Source: JANQPX01 sp965222015 (GTDB lineage Bacteria > Pseudomonadota > Alphaproteobacteria > Geminicoccales > Geminicoccaceae). From it: a stretch of DNA of 64,000 nt. The notes beneath the pieces were generated by a model. That model searched no databases. It had not been told where the DNA came from and worked only from the letters and a program-made list of their open reading frames with translations. Shown here in pieces: positions 33,959 through 42,768 of the stretch (the stretch's first letter is position 1; each line of letters begins with the position of its first letter). The translations under genes and the position numbers were made by a program. The stretch is taken from the NCBI GenBank assembly GCA_965222015.1, contig CBDCTL010000023.1, positions 930,001-994,000 on the forward strand. The letters are read 5' to 3'.

Positions 33959-34957
33959 TTGCCGGCCTATCGAAAACTTCTGGCGCTGGCGGGCGGCGGC
34001 GATCTCGAAGCGCGCTTCCTGTCGACCTGGTGCCCGCCGCGATATCTCGGCGGCTGCTCCCTTGCCGCGCTCGCAGAGAGCGATGCCGTCAGGCTGGTGC
34101 GCAATTACGATCTCTCCCTCGATCTGAACGAAGGTCTGCTGCTGAAGAGCGAATGGACCGGCAGACCGGTCATGGGCATGGTCGAGTTCCTTTGGGGGCT
34201 CTCGGATGGCATCAACGTCGACGGCCTCGCCGTGGCGTTCGCCTATGGCGGCCGCACGGAGGTGGCGCCTGGCTTCGGCATCACGACAATCCTTCGCCAC
34301 GTGCTCGAGACCTGCGCCAGCGTCGACGACGCCCTGAACGTGCTTCGCAGCGTGCCCTCGCATATGGCCTACAATATCGTGCTCGCCGATCGTGAAGGAA
34401 GGACCGCGGTGGTGGAGCTTTCGCCCGGCGGCGGTATGCGTCGGGTCACGCCGACCGTTGCCGCCAACCATCAGCACGGTGCCGGACGAGATGCCCAGTC
34501 GGCGTTCACCGGATCGTCCGCGCGGCTCGCCCATCTCAACAGGCTCTTGGACGACGGTATCGCGCCCGCTGCCCCGGGCGACGCTTTCCTTGAGGCACCC
34601 CTTCATCAGCAGGGCTACGCCGCCGGCTTCGGCACCTTGTTCACTGCGGTCTACGACCCGCGGGCGGGCGGTCTCGTGCTGCGCTGGCCCGACGAGAATT
34701 GGGTGCAGAGCCTGGATCGCTTCGCCGAAGGACGGCGCGAGATCCGTTACGGCCCGGCACCCGTGCCGGCCTCGAGAGCCGACCTGCCGTTGATCGCGCA
34801 CGCCATGGCGCCGTTCGTCGCGTCCGCCGCCGCCGAGAAGCTCGACCGCTGGCAGCGGCGAGCGCCGGAGGGTGACGCCGACTGGATCGCTTTCGGCGCC
34901 ATCCTGGCCGAAGCCTACGGGCCCAAGACGGCCAGAGTGAGCACCTCATGCCGATGA
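33959..34957 (+). CDS. C45-family (acyltransferase-like Ntn) hydrolase, N-terminus missing
   Basis: The frame matches the C45/acyl-CoA:6-aminopenicillanate acyltransferase-like family: WCPPRYLGGCSLAAL contains the nucleophile Cys expected after self-cleavage. LVRNYDL, GMVEFLWGLSDGINVDGLAVA and GFGITTILRHVLETCASVDDAL follow (about 45-135). Relatives carry ~40 more residues before this point. Here no ATG exists and the first usable codon is TTG at 33959; upstream is the recombinase relic. Either a short form is made or the gene is broken. It lies 283 bases before the SbnA-like gene on the same strand, so it may have belonged to that pathway as an amide-bond enzyme. Confidence 0.65.
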   Translation: MPAYRKLLALAGGGDLEARFLSTWCPPRYLGGCSLAALAESDAVRLVRNYDLSLDLNEGLLLKSEWTGRPVMGMVEFLWGLSDGINVDGLAVAFAYGGRTEVAPGFGITTILRHVLETCASVDDALNVLRSVPSHMAYNIVLADREGRTAVVELSPGGGMRRVTPTVAANHQHGAGRDAQSAFTGSSARLAHLNRLLDDGIAPAAPGDAFLEAPLHQQGYAAGFGTLFTAVYDPRAGGLVLRWPDENWVQSLDRFAEGRREIRYGPAPVPASRADLPLIAHAMAPFVASAAAEKLDRWQRRAPEGDADWIAFGAILAEAYGPKTARVSTSCR

Positions 34958-35116
34958 ATTCACGGGCACGCTCTGATCAGGGCGATTGCCGAGAGCGGCT
35001 GCAGGAGGTCTTCAGTTCGCTCCGCTCGGAACCGTTCGTTGCGCGACGTGTTCCATTCCCTACGACGCCTGATCTCCGACAGCGTCCGACACCGCTCCGG
35101 TTCGTGATCGACCTGA

Positions 35117-35136
35117 CGGCCCTGCCGGCAGGGCCG
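35117..35136. terminator. Perfect 20-base palindrome
   Basis: A perfect 10+10 palindrome with centre CC/GG and arms CGGCCCTGCC lies between the C45 gene and the SbnA-like gene. It has no T run or loop, so it is a poor intrinsic terminator; cruciform formation or a regulator site are other options. A 65-codon frame (34948-35145) overlaps it but looks spurious. Confidence 0.3.
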
Positions 35137-35240
35137 GTTCGGTGATGCCTCTGTACTGTCTGGAACCGTCGAGAAGCGGAGGCTGCCGACCTGGCTGGCG
35201 ATGGCGCTTCCGTGCCTCGGATCACATCAGGAGAGCCTCG

Positions 35241-36302
35241 ATGAGCGCCGCCGTCCTGCAGACGCCTGCGGAAACATCCGATCCATGTCGTGGCGCAAGC
35301 ACGGCACTGCCGCATCGCATCCGTGACAGCGTGATCGATGCCATCGGCGGTACGCCGATGATCCGTTTTCACCGCTATCTCGACGACCGGCATGTGGATT
35401 TGATCGCGAAATTCGAGGCGAGCAATCCGGGCGGCAGTGCCAAGGACCGTCCGGCGCGGCGGATGATCGAGGAGGGTATGCGGGACGGATCCATCAGCGC
35501 CGGCACCACCATCGTCGAATCGTCCTCAGGCAATATGGGCATCGGCCTTGCGCAGGTCTGCCGTTTCCATGGCCTCCCGTTGATTTGTGTGGTCGACCCC
35601 AACGCCCAGGCGCAGAACATCGCGATCATGAAGGCGCTGGGCGTGACCATACGCCTGGTCACCGAGCCCCTGAACGGCGACTTTCTTGCAGCCCGCCTTG
35701 CCGTGGTCGCCGATCTGCTGGCCACCATCGAGAACAGTTTCTGGCCCAATCAATACGCCAATCTCAACAACCCCTGCGCCCATGAAGACGGCACGGTCCG
35801 CGAGATCGACGAATCCTTGGGCGGCGCGCTCGATTATCTGTTCGTCGCGACCAGCAGCACGGGCACGGCACGGGGCTGCCGGGACTATCTCGCGAAGCGC
35901 GGGCGCGACACCAGGGTCATCGCCGTCGACGCCGAAGGCAGCACACTCTTCAACGGCATCGCCGGGCCGCGAAAAATTTCCGGCATGGGCGCCGGCAAGC
36001 TTCCGGAGCTGGCGCGCGAGCAGAGGTTTCACGATGTCGTCAGGGTCAGCGACCTTCGCTGCGTCGTCGGCTGCCGCCGTGCCGCCGAACGCGAAGCCTT
36101 GCTGGTCGGCGGCTCCGCAGGCGGCGTGCTCGAAGCGATCCGATCCATGCAGGACGCGCTTGTCGGCAAGACCGTCGTCGCCATCCTGCATGATTCCGGT
36201 ACCCGCTATCTCGAGACCGTGTTCGACGACGATTGGGTCAGCCGCGAACTCGGCTGTTCGAGCGCCGATCTTCGGGAGCTGGTCGACGGTGACCATGGAT
36301 AG
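35241..36302 (+). CDS. SbnA-like PLP-dependent synthase (cysteine synthase fold)
   Basis: This 353-residue fold type II PLP enzyme has the PLP Lys at K68 in SNPGGSAKDRPA and the phosphate-binding loop ESSSGNMGIGLA (93-104). Overall length and the GSTLFNGIAGPRKISGMGAG block fit SbnA, which joins O-phosphoserine and glutamate on the way to L-2,3-diaminopropionate, rather than CysK. The ATG at 35241 follows CAGGAGAG; upstream in-frame codons read as noise. It overlaps the FAD-protein gene by 8 bases, which overlaps the decarboxylase gene by 4. The trio is clearly one pathway. As I recall, rhizobial symbiotic plasmids carry a similar y4xP-type gene beside siderophore genes. Confidence 0.85.
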   Translation: MSAAVLQTPAETSDPCRGASTALPHRIRDSVIDAIGGTPMIRFHRYLDDRHVDLIAKFEASNPGGSAKDRPARRMIEEGMRDGSISAGTTIVESSSGNMGIGLAQVCRFHGLPLICVVDPNAQAQNIAIMKALGVTIRLVTEPLNGDFLAARLAVVADLLATIENSFWPNQYANLNNPCAHEDGTVREIDESLGGALDYLFVATSSTGTARGCRDYLAKRGRDTRVIAVDAEGSTLFNGIAGPRKISGMGAGKLPELAREQRFHDVVRVSDLRCVVGCRRAAEREALLVGGSAGGVLEAIRSMQDALVGKTVVAILHDSGTRYLETVFDDDWVSRELGCSSADLRELVDGDHG

Positions 36303-37968
36303 CCCAGGCCAGACTGGACTCGACGCGCAGCCGATGCCGATGCGGATCGCCATTGTGGGCTGCGGGCCGAAAGGGCTCTACGCCCTGGAAAGCTTGTGCA
36401 CGCTGACCGGCCGAGAAGCCCACCCGCCGTCCTTCGACGTCACGATCTACGAACCCACCGGCCATCCTGGCGCCGGCGCCATCTACGACCCATCGCAGCC
36501 CGACTTTCTGCGCATGAACTTCGCATCGCGCTTCATCGATGGCTGGGACCGGACGATCTCGCAGGCTGCAGTCAATCGCTGTTCCCTCGTTGAATGGCTG
36601 CAGCGGCATTGGCCGGAAGAGGCGGATCCGGGCGGGTTCGTGCCACGCGCCACGGTCGGACGCTATCTCGGCGAGTGCCTGGTGGAAGCCATGGCCGGCC
36701 GCCCGGACAGCATTCGGATCCGGTTCTGCTTCGAACCGGTGCGCCTGATCGAGCGCCAGCGCGATCTCTGGCGTGTTACTTCCCCGACCGATACCGAGTT
36801 TTTCGACGAGGTGCTGATCACCACAGGTCACCAGGACTGGCAACGGCAAAACAGGACGGCCGACAGGGCATCCGACGCCGCGTCGATCACCTCGATCTTT
36901 CCGGTGGCACAACGACTCGACATGGACGCAGTGCCGCCTGGCAGCGTGGTCGGCTTCAAAGGTTTCGCGTTGACCTGGATCGATGCCGCGCTGGCTCTCA
37001 CCGTCGGACGTGGCGGATCGTTTTCTGGCCAAGACGGCGTGCCGCGATACCGACCGAGCGACCGAGAACCGGATCGTCTGCTTCCGCTATCCCGCACCGG
37101 GCGTCCGATGCTCTGCAAGCCGGACTACCGCACATTCTCTTCACCGGCACCGGAGGGTTTGTGGGAGGAGCGGTCACTGGCAATCCTGCAGTCCGTGGAA
37201 CGCGCCGGCTCGATCTGCTTTCGAACGGCGATATGGCCGGAGATTTTGCGCGGGGCGGACGAGGTTCTCGGCGTCGCCGCCGGCACGGCGCAGACCTGGT
37301 TCGACGCATGGTGTCGACATCCGTTCGATGGCGCCATGGCCCGTCGCGCCATGCGCTCCTCCTATCAGGTCGCGACCGGACACGCTGCAGCCGACATCCC
37401 CTGGGCGCTGGGCGAAGCCTGGCGGCGCACTTATCCGGCTGTCGTCGACTGTGTCAGCCATGGCGGACCGAGCGAGACGAGCTGGCATGAATTCACCGTC
37501 GTCGCCCGGGAAATGGAGCGCATCGCCTGCGGGCCGCCAGCGGTCAATATGGGCTGCATGCTGGCACTGATCGACGCCGGGCTGGTCGACCTCAGCCATG
37601 TCGGCCACTTTGCCGGCGCCGCAAAGGGTGCCTGGCCGCGCGCCGTCGACATCCGGGTCGACGCCACCCTCCCGCCGCCCTGGCTGTTCGATCACAGCGG
37701 GCCGATCGGCGGGCTCCTGCATGACGGTCATGTCGAGCGCGGGCTTGGCGGCGGCTTGGTCATCGATGCCAGCGGACAAGCACTTGTGGCCGGCATTCCG
37801 ACCCCTGGTCTCTCGGTGCTCGGCCGTCCCACGGAGGGATGCGTGCTCGGCAACGATACGCTGAACCGCGTCCTTCATCGCCATCCGGTCAATTGGGCGG
37901 AACGAATGTTAGGCTTGGCACGCTCCGGTGCGCACCATCAGTTGCAATGCCTGCCTGTGTCGGCATGA
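36295..37968 (+). CDS. FAD/NAD(P)-binding protein of the PLP gene trio
   Basis: The 557-residue protein opens with a Rossmann dinucleotide site (IAIVGCGPKGLYALE, about 18-32) of the FAD-NAD(P)-binding type found in many secondary-metabolism oxidases (PF13454-like). ITTGHQDW near residue 182 and a late AGIPTPGLSVLGRPTEG fit a second nucleotide-binding and closing segment. It could oxidise the product of the SbnA-like enzyme, taking the place of SbnB, or N-hydroxylate an amine; neither is shown. ATG at 36295 is used; Met16 at 36340 begins right at the Rossmann strand and is an alternative. The stop overlaps the next start (ATGA). Confidence 0.75.
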   Translation: MDSPGQTGLDAQPMPMRIAIVGCGPKGLYALESLCTLTGREAHPPSFDVTIYEPTGHPGAGAIYDPSQPDFLRMNFASRFIDGWDRTISQAAVNRCSLVEWLQRHWPEEADPGGFVPRATVGRYLGECLVEAMAGRPDSIRIRFCFEPVRLIERQRDLWRVTSPTDTEFFDEVLITTGHQDWQRQNRTADRASDAASITSIFPVAQRLDMDAVPPGSVVGFKGFALTWIDAALALTVGRGGSFSGQDGVPRYRPSDREPDRLLPLSRTGRPMLCKPDYRTFSSPAPEGLWEERSLAILQSVERAGSICFRTAIWPEILRGADEVLGVAAGTAQTWFDAWCRHPFDGAMARRAMRSSYQVATGHAAADIPWALGEAWRRTYPAVVDCVSHGGPSETSWHEFTVVAREMERIACGPPAVNMGCMLALIDAGLVDLSHVGHFAGAAKGAWPRAVDIRVDATLPPPWLFDHSGPIGGLLHDGHVERGLGGGLVIDASGQALVAGIPTPGLSVLGRPTEGCVLGNDTLNRVLHRHPVNWAERMLGLARSGAHHQLQCLPVSA

Positions 37969-39419
37969 GCGCCGATCGCGGCCCACGATCGCTTTGCCAG
38001 GGCGTCGTACCTCTGACTGCCCGGCTGGAGCCGTGGATGCGGGACGTTCTGACGAGCGGCCTGCTGCCGACGTTACTCCGACGCTTTGGCTCACCGCTCA
38101 ACCTGCAAAGCACCGAGCCGTTCGAACGCAACCTCGCAGCACTGCAACACGTCGCTGCCTGCCGACATCTTCGCTTCAAACCCTTCTTCGCGCGAAAAGC
38201 CAACAAGTGTCTGAGCTATGTCGATGCGGCACGCGATCTTGCCTGCGGTGTCGACACCGCCAGCTTCGCCGAAGTCGAGCAATCTCTCGAGCGTGACCTG
38301 AAGGGCCCCGACATCGTCTGCACCGCCGCCGTCAAGAGCGAAGCGCTGCTCAGGCTCTGCATCGAGAACGATGTCACCATCATCCTCGACAATGACGACG
38401 AATTGCAACTTCTCGCAGCGATTGCGAGAAACGCCGGCCGCCGCGCGATCATCGGCATCCGGGTCGGCGGATTTCTTCACGCTGGCGAGCGGCTGCATTC
38501 CAGATTCGGCTTCAGCATCGATCGCCTGCCTGAAATCCTCGAACGCTGCCGAAATGTTTTTGCGGGTGCGCTCCGCCTGGCCGGGCTGCATGTTCACCTG
38601 AACGGCTACGACGCCGGTCACCGCATCTCGGCGCTACGCCAGCTTTTGCCGATCGCGGCAGGGCTGAAGCGGAGCTGCTGCAGGCCCGTCTTCATCGACA
38701 TCGGCGGCGGTTTGCCAATGCGCTATCTGGACGACCCCGCACAGTGGGACGCCTGGCTCGACGCACACCGACGTGCGCTCCTGGGCGAGCGCGCGCCGAT
38801 CACGATCGACAACCACAGGCTCGGACGGTTTGTCCACGCGGGAGAGGTCTTCGGCCGGATCGATGCGTATCCGACCGGTCAGGAACTGATCCGGGAGGCA
38901 TGGCTCGCCAGCGTTCTCGATGCCGATTTCGAGGGTGACACCATCGCCGCCGCCCTTCGAACGCACGACATCGAGTTCCGCGCCGAACCCGGCCGCTCGG
39001 TGTTGGACGGCTGCGGCCTTACGGCGACCAATGTGCAGTTTCGAAAACGTGATACCGCCGGAAACGGCATCGTCGGCATCGCCATGAACCGCACCCAGTG
39101 CCGCACCGGCTTCACGGAGTTCATGGTCGATCCGATCCTCGTCCACGGCTCGGCGGAACGCCAACCGGGCGCGCCATTCGAAGGCTATGTCGTCGGCACT
39201 TACTGCACCGAGTCCGAATGGATCTCGCTGCGCAGGCTTTCCTTTCCCGAAGGTGTCGCCATCGGCGACATCATCGTGTTTCCCAATACCGCCGGGTACC
39301 TGATGCACTTTGTCGAAAGCCGCTCCCACCAGTTCGATCTGGCCAGAAATGTTTTTCTGCCCGGCGATCGCGCCTCCGAAAGCGCACGCCTCGACGACAT
39401 CGACGCCGATCGGGCTTGA
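37965..39419 (+). CDS. Type III fold PLP-dependent decarboxylase (SbnH/LysA-like)
   Basis: The 484-residue protein is an alanine-racemase-fold decarboxylase. The PLP Lys is K78 in FFARKANKCL, the Gly loop is FIDIGGGLP and the phosphate/substrate site is AEPGRSVLDGCGLT. MNRTQCRTGFTEFMVDP and VVGTYCTESEWI replace the motifs of true diaminopimelate decarboxylase, so the substrate differs. SbnH, its nearest functional model, decarboxylates a citryl-diaminopropionate intermediate. The start is fixed by the ATGA overlap with the FAD gene. No IucA/IucC-type synthetase is in the window, so a different end product or a distant partner gene is likely. Confidence 0.85.
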   Translation: MSADRGPRSLCQGVVPLTARLEPWMRDVLTSGLLPTLLRRFGSPLNLQSTEPFERNLAALQHVAACRHLRFKPFFARKANKCLSYVDAARDLACGVDTASFAEVEQSLERDLKGPDIVCTAAVKSEALLRLCIENDVTIILDNDDELQLLAAIARNAGRRAIIGIRVGGFLHAGERLHSRFGFSIDRLPEILERCRNVFAGALRLAGLHVHLNGYDAGHRISALRQLLPIAAGLKRSCCRPVFIDIGGGLPMRYLDDPAQWDAWLDAHRRALLGERAPITIDNHRLGRFVHAGEVFGRIDAYPTGQELIREAWLASVLDADFEGDTIAAALRTHDIEFRAEPGRSVLDGCGLTATNVQFRKRDTAGNGIVGIAMNRTQCRTGFTEFMVDPILVHGSAERQPGAPFEGYVVGTYCTESEWISLRRLSFPEGVAIGDIIVFPNTAGYLMHFVESRSHQFDLARNVFLPGDRASESARLDDIDADRA

Positions 39420-39515
39420 CGAGATGGGACGAGAGGATGAGGCACAGAGTTTCGTCCGACGCGCGCTCGTCGCGGCTCCAAATGACATCGGAGAAACAAC
39501 ATTGCCAAGCAATGT

Positions 39516-39534
39516 AATGTAATAGTATATCATT
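39516..39534. promoter_or_regulatory. Zur-box-like operator upstream of zrgA-like gene
   Basis: AATGTAATAGTATATCATT is a 9-1-9 imperfect palindrome and matches the proteobacterial Zur consensus (AATGTTATANTATAACATT) at 16 of 18 defined positions. It lies 28 bases before the zrgA-like start, next to a small inverted repeat (ACATTG with CAATGT, 39499-39515). The patch is strikingly AT-rich for this genome. Repression by zinc-bound Zur is the expected control. Confidence 0.75.
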
Positions 39535-39561
39535 TTTCTTGGGCTGCATGCGGAGGAATCG

Positions 39562-40185
39562 ATGAGGAAGAAAATTTTGCTTGGCGGGCTGATGTGGTGT
39601 GGTGCAGCCTCGTTTGCTCTGGCCGAGGACGCCAAGCGCGAGCTTGGGGCGCATGAGCATGGGCATAGTGCGTTGAATGTTGCGATCGAAGGCGATCGGG
39701 TCGAGATGGAGTTGATGGCGCCTGGCGCCGACATCGTCGGCTTCGAGCACGAGGCGGCGTCGGCGGACGACAAGACGGTGGTGGCGCAGGCGAAAGCGGT
39801 GCTCGGTGAGCCGCTGGCACTCTTCGGTTTCACGGATGCTGCCGGATGTGCCGTCGAGACCGCTTTGGTCGAGATCGAAGGCGGGGAGGATCACGATGAG
39901 CACGGTGACGAGCACTACGCCGATGACGAGCATCATGAAGAAGGCGAGCATGCCGAGGCGGATCATGAGGGATATGAGGGCGAGGCGTCGCACAACGAGT
40001 TTCATGCGGCCTACGCCCTGACCTGCAGCGCGCCGGATGCCCTGGATGCCATCGATTTCGCGACGTTTTTCAAGACCTTCGAGAGCGCCGAGGAGGTCGA
40101 GGTGACGGTCATCAGCGAGAAAGGCCAGTCCAGCTACGAGGTCGAGCGGAATTCGCCGGTGGTGGATCTTCAGGGTGTCATGTGA
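39562..40185 (+). CDS. zrgA: Periplasmic zinc-binding DUF2796 protein (ZrgA-like)
   Basis: This 207-residue exported protein has a signal peptide ending ALA at about residue 21. GAHEHGHSALNVAIEG follows, then a His/Asp/Glu-rich stretch at about 112-150 (clusters such as DHDEHGDEH and DDEHHEEGEH) that should chelate zinc, as in DUF2796 proteins. ZrgA of Vibrio belongs to a Zur-repressed zinc uptake operon of the same gene order. The GGAGGA site and the Zur-box-like operator upstream agree. Its stop overlaps the ATPase start (GTGA). Confidence 0.87.
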   Translation: MRKKILLGGLMWCGAASFALAEDAKRELGAHEHGHSALNVAIEGDRVEMELMAPGADIVGFEHEAASADDKTVVAQAKAVLGEPLALFGFTDAAGCAVETALVEIEGGEDHDEHGDEHYADDEHHEEGEHAEADHEGYEGEASHNEFHAAYALTCSAPDALDAIDFATFFKTFESAEEVEVTVISEKGQSSYEVERNSPVVDLQGVM

Positions 40186-40937
40186 GTGACGCGGTCGCAG
40201 CACGGGGTTCGAGCGAGCCGGAAGCGGCTTCTACGCCGGACGTCGTCCAAATGGACGGCGTCCGCTTTCGCTGGCCCGGTCGCCAAGGCTTCACCCTGGG
40301 GATCGACAATTTCGAGGTCGGCGCTGCGGAAAAACTGTTGCTGATCGGGCCGAGCGGGAGCGGCAAGTCGACCCTGCTCAGCCTGCTTTGCGGGATCGTC
40401 ACGCCGGACGAAGGCCGGATCAGTGTGCTCGATACCGATCTTGGAACGCTCGATGCCGCGGCGCGGGATCGCTTCCGGGTCGAGCATTTCGGCATCGTCT
40501 TTCAGATGTTCAATCTGCTGCCCTATCTGTCGGTGATCGACAACGTGCTGCTGCCGCTGTCCTTCTCGAGACGACGACGGTCGCGGGCGAAGGAAAGTCG
40601 CTCGGTCGACGCCGAGGCGCGTCGCCTCCTCGATCGGCTGGGGCTTGACGCGAATCAGCTTGCCGCGCTCTCGGCGGCGCGTCTGAGCGTGGGCCAGCAG
40701 CAGCGGGTCGCGGCAGCGAGGGCGCTGATCGGCCGGCCGGAGATCCTGGTGGCGGACGAGCCGACCTCGGCGCTGGACCGCAAGCATCAGCGGCATTTTC
40801 TTGAACTCTTGTTCAGCGAAGCGGAAACAGCTGACACCACCGTCGTCATGGTGAGCCACGACGAAACCCTCGCCCCGGAATTCGACCGGGTCGTCGATCT
40901 AAGCGAGGTCCAAGTCGGCCGGATGCCGGCAGGATGA
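40182..40937 (+). CDS. ABC transporter ATPase (ZrgB-like, LolD/MacB type)
   Basis: The 251-residue ATPase has Walker A GPSGSGKST (about 49-57), the Q-loop in FGIVFQMFN, signature LSVGQQQR, Walker B ILVADEP and the H-loop SHD. The signature's LSVGQ replaces LSGGQ. The FGIVFQMFNLLPYLSVIDN block places it in the LolD/MacB-like family that pairs with FtsX-type permeases, often acting on envelope proteins instead of importing solutes. It starts with GTG overlapping the zrgA-like stop and overlaps the permease by 4 bases. Confidence 0.9.
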   Translation: MSDAVAARGSSEPEAASTPDVVQMDGVRFRWPGRQGFTLGIDNFEVGAAEKLLLIGPSGSGKSTLLSLLCGIVTPDEGRISVLDTDLGTLDAAARDRFRVEHFGIVFQMFNLLPYLSVIDNVLLPLSFSRRRRSRAKESRSVDAEARRLLDRLGLDANQLAALSAARLSVGQQQRVAAARALIGRPEILVADEPTSALDRKHQRHFLELLFSEAETADTTVVMVSHDETLAPEFDRVVDLSEVQVGRMPAG

Positions 40938-42193
40938 TCATACTCAGATTAGCCTGGAAGAGCTTGCTGAACCGCTGGGTGACGGCTGTTCTGACGATTC
41001 TGGCGATCGCAGTCAGCGTGATGATGCTGCTCGGCGTCGAGAAGGTGCGCACAGGGGCGAGGAGCAGTTTCGCCAACACCATCTCCGGCACGGATCTGAT
41101 CGTGGGTGCTCGCAGTGGCGATCTGCAACTGCTCTTGTATTCGGTGTTCCGAATCGGCAACGCCACCAACAACATGACCTTTGAGAGTTACCAGGACATC
41201 GCCGCCGACCCGGTGGTGAAGTGGATCGTGCCGGTATCGCTCGGGGACAGCCATCGCGGCTTTCGGGTGATGGGCACGAGCGTCGACTATTTCGAGCACT
41301 ATCGCTATCGCCGGGACCGGCGGCTCACCTTCGCAGCGGGAAAGCCGTTCGACGATCTGTTCGACGCGGTTCTGGGCGCGGATGTGGCGACGGCGCTCGG
41401 CTACGAGTTCGGCGATCCGATCGTCGTCGCCCATGGCCTCGGCGACGTTTCTTTCAGTGAGCATGACGACAAGCCCTTCGTGGTCGCCGGCATCCTCGAA
41501 AAAACCGGAACGCCCGTCGATCGCACCGTGCATGTCAGCCTGGAGGCGATCGAGGCGATCCATGTGGACTGGCAAAGCGGCGCTCAGATCCCGGGGCAGG
41601 CCATCTCGGCGGACGACGTCCGAACAATGGACCTGACGCCTAATGCCGTGACGGCGGCGTTCGTCGGCCTCAAGTCCAAGCTCTCCACCTTCAAGCTGCA
41701 GCGGGCGATCAACGACTATACGGAAGAACCCTTGTCCGCGATCCTGCCGGGTGCTGCGCTGCAGGAGCTTTGGGGATTGATCGGCACGGCGGAAACCGCG
41801 CTCGGGGCTGTGTCGATCATGGTGGTGGTGACGGCGCTGCTCGGCATGGTGACCATGGTGCTCGCGACCTTGAACGAGCGCCGGCGCGAAATGGCGATCC
41901 TGCGTTCGGTCGGTGCGCGGCCGCGCACCGTGCTCGGCCTGCTGGTGGCGGAGGCGGGCCTGCTCGGCCTGCTCGGCGCCATCCTCGGCGTGGCGCTGCT
42001 CTATCTCGCGCTCGCGATCGTCAGGCCGCTGGTCGATGCCGAGTTCGGGCTCTATCTCGAGATCGGCTGGCCGACGCCCCGCGAGCAGCTCTCGCTCCTG
42101 GCGATTGTCACTGCCGGCCTGCTGGCGGGCCTGCTGCCGGCGCTCCGCGCCTATCGTCTGTCGCTGGCCGACGGTATGATGGTGAAAACCTGA
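40934..42193 (+). CDS. FtsX/MacB-type ABC permease (ZrgC-like)
   Basis: This 419-residue permease has one N-terminal helix (about 16-35), a periplasmic domain of about 220 residues and three C-terminal helices (about 285-410), the FtsX/MacB-type layout. The conserved TLNERRREMAILRSVGARP coupling segment is near residue 312. Together with the ATPase it probably acts mechanically on the periplasmic zinc proteins. Translation is coupled on both sides by 4-base and 1-base overlaps. Confidence 0.9.
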   Translation: MIILRLAWKSLLNRWVTAVLTILAIAVSVMMLLGVEKVRTGARSSFANTISGTDLIVGARSGDLQLLLYSVFRIGNATNNMTFESYQDIAADPVVKWIVPVSLGDSHRGFRVMGTSVDYFEHYRYRRDRRLTFAAGKPFDDLFDAVLGADVATALGYEFGDPIVVAHGLGDVSFSEHDDKPFVVAGILEKTGTPVDRTVHVSLEAIEAIHVDWQSGAQIPGQAISADDVRTMDLTPNAVTAAFVGLKSKLSTFKLQRAINDYTEEPLSAILPGAALQELWGLIGTAETALGAVSIMVVVTALLGMVTMVLATLNERRREMAILRSVGARPRTVLGLLVAEAGLLGLLGAILGVALLYLALAIVRPLVDAEFGLYLEIGWPTPREQLSLLAIVTAGLLAGLLPALRAYRLSLADGMMVKT

Positions 42194-42768
42194 TGGAGGG
42201 GATGACGGGGATGATGCTGCGTTCGCACATCTTGGCGTTGCTGTTCGCGGTCGCTCCGCCGGCCCTGGCCGCGGACGAGCCGCTGCAGATCGCCTGGCCG
42301 GATCTCATTCCGCCGTCATCGGAGCCGGTCATGCCGGAAGAGTTGGACTTCGGCGGCGACACGCTGGAGGACGATCGGACCGGGGCTGATCAGACCTATG
42401 ATCCGGATCTCGGCGGTGTCGTTCGGCACGGCATGACGCCGGCGCCCGACCTCGCCGAGACGACGAACGTCGTCGAAGAGCTCGATGACGTGCAGGTCAG
42501 GATCGCCGGCTACGTGCTGCCATTGGATTTCGAAGAGACGACCGTCAGGGAATTTCTCCTGGTCCCCTATGTCGGCGCCTGCATCCACGTCCCGCCGCCG
42601 CCGCCCAATCAGATCATCTACGTGACCAGCGAGGACGGCGTCGAGGTCACCGGCATGTACACGCCGGTCTGGGCGACGGGAACGCTGAAGGCGCATTCGA
42701 TGTCCAGGGAACTCGCCGATGTCGGCTACACGATGACGCTGGATCAAACTGAGCCATACGAGTACTGA
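42193..42768 (+). CDS. Exported DUF3299 protein (ZrgD-like)
   Basis: This 191-residue protein has a signal peptide (cleavage near PALAADE, about residue 27) and a DUF3299 domain. The domain reads VRIAGYVLPLDFEETTVREFLLVPYVGACIHVPPPPPNQIIYV (about 100-142), where Cys and His in ACIHVPPPPPN are the conserved ligands. DUF3299 proteins co-occur with DUF2796 and this ABC type in zinc-controlled operons; they probably bind or hand over metal. It is the last gene of the operon. The ATG shares one base with the permease stop. Confidence 0.87.
   Translation: MEGMTGMMLRSHILALLFAVAPPALAADEPLQIAWPDLIPPSSEPVMPEELDFGGDTLEDDRTGADQTYDPDLGGVVRHGMTPAPDLAETTNVVEELDDVQVRIAGYVLPLDFEETTVREFLLVPYVGACIHVPPPPPNQIIYVTSEDGVEVTGMYTPVWATGTLKAHSMSRELADVGYTMTLDQTEPYEY

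Noticed and set aside
34948..35145. 65-codon frame between C45 and SbnA-like genes
   Set aside because: The start overlaps the C45 stop, but composition is Arg/Pro-rich noise and it runs through a perfect palindrome.
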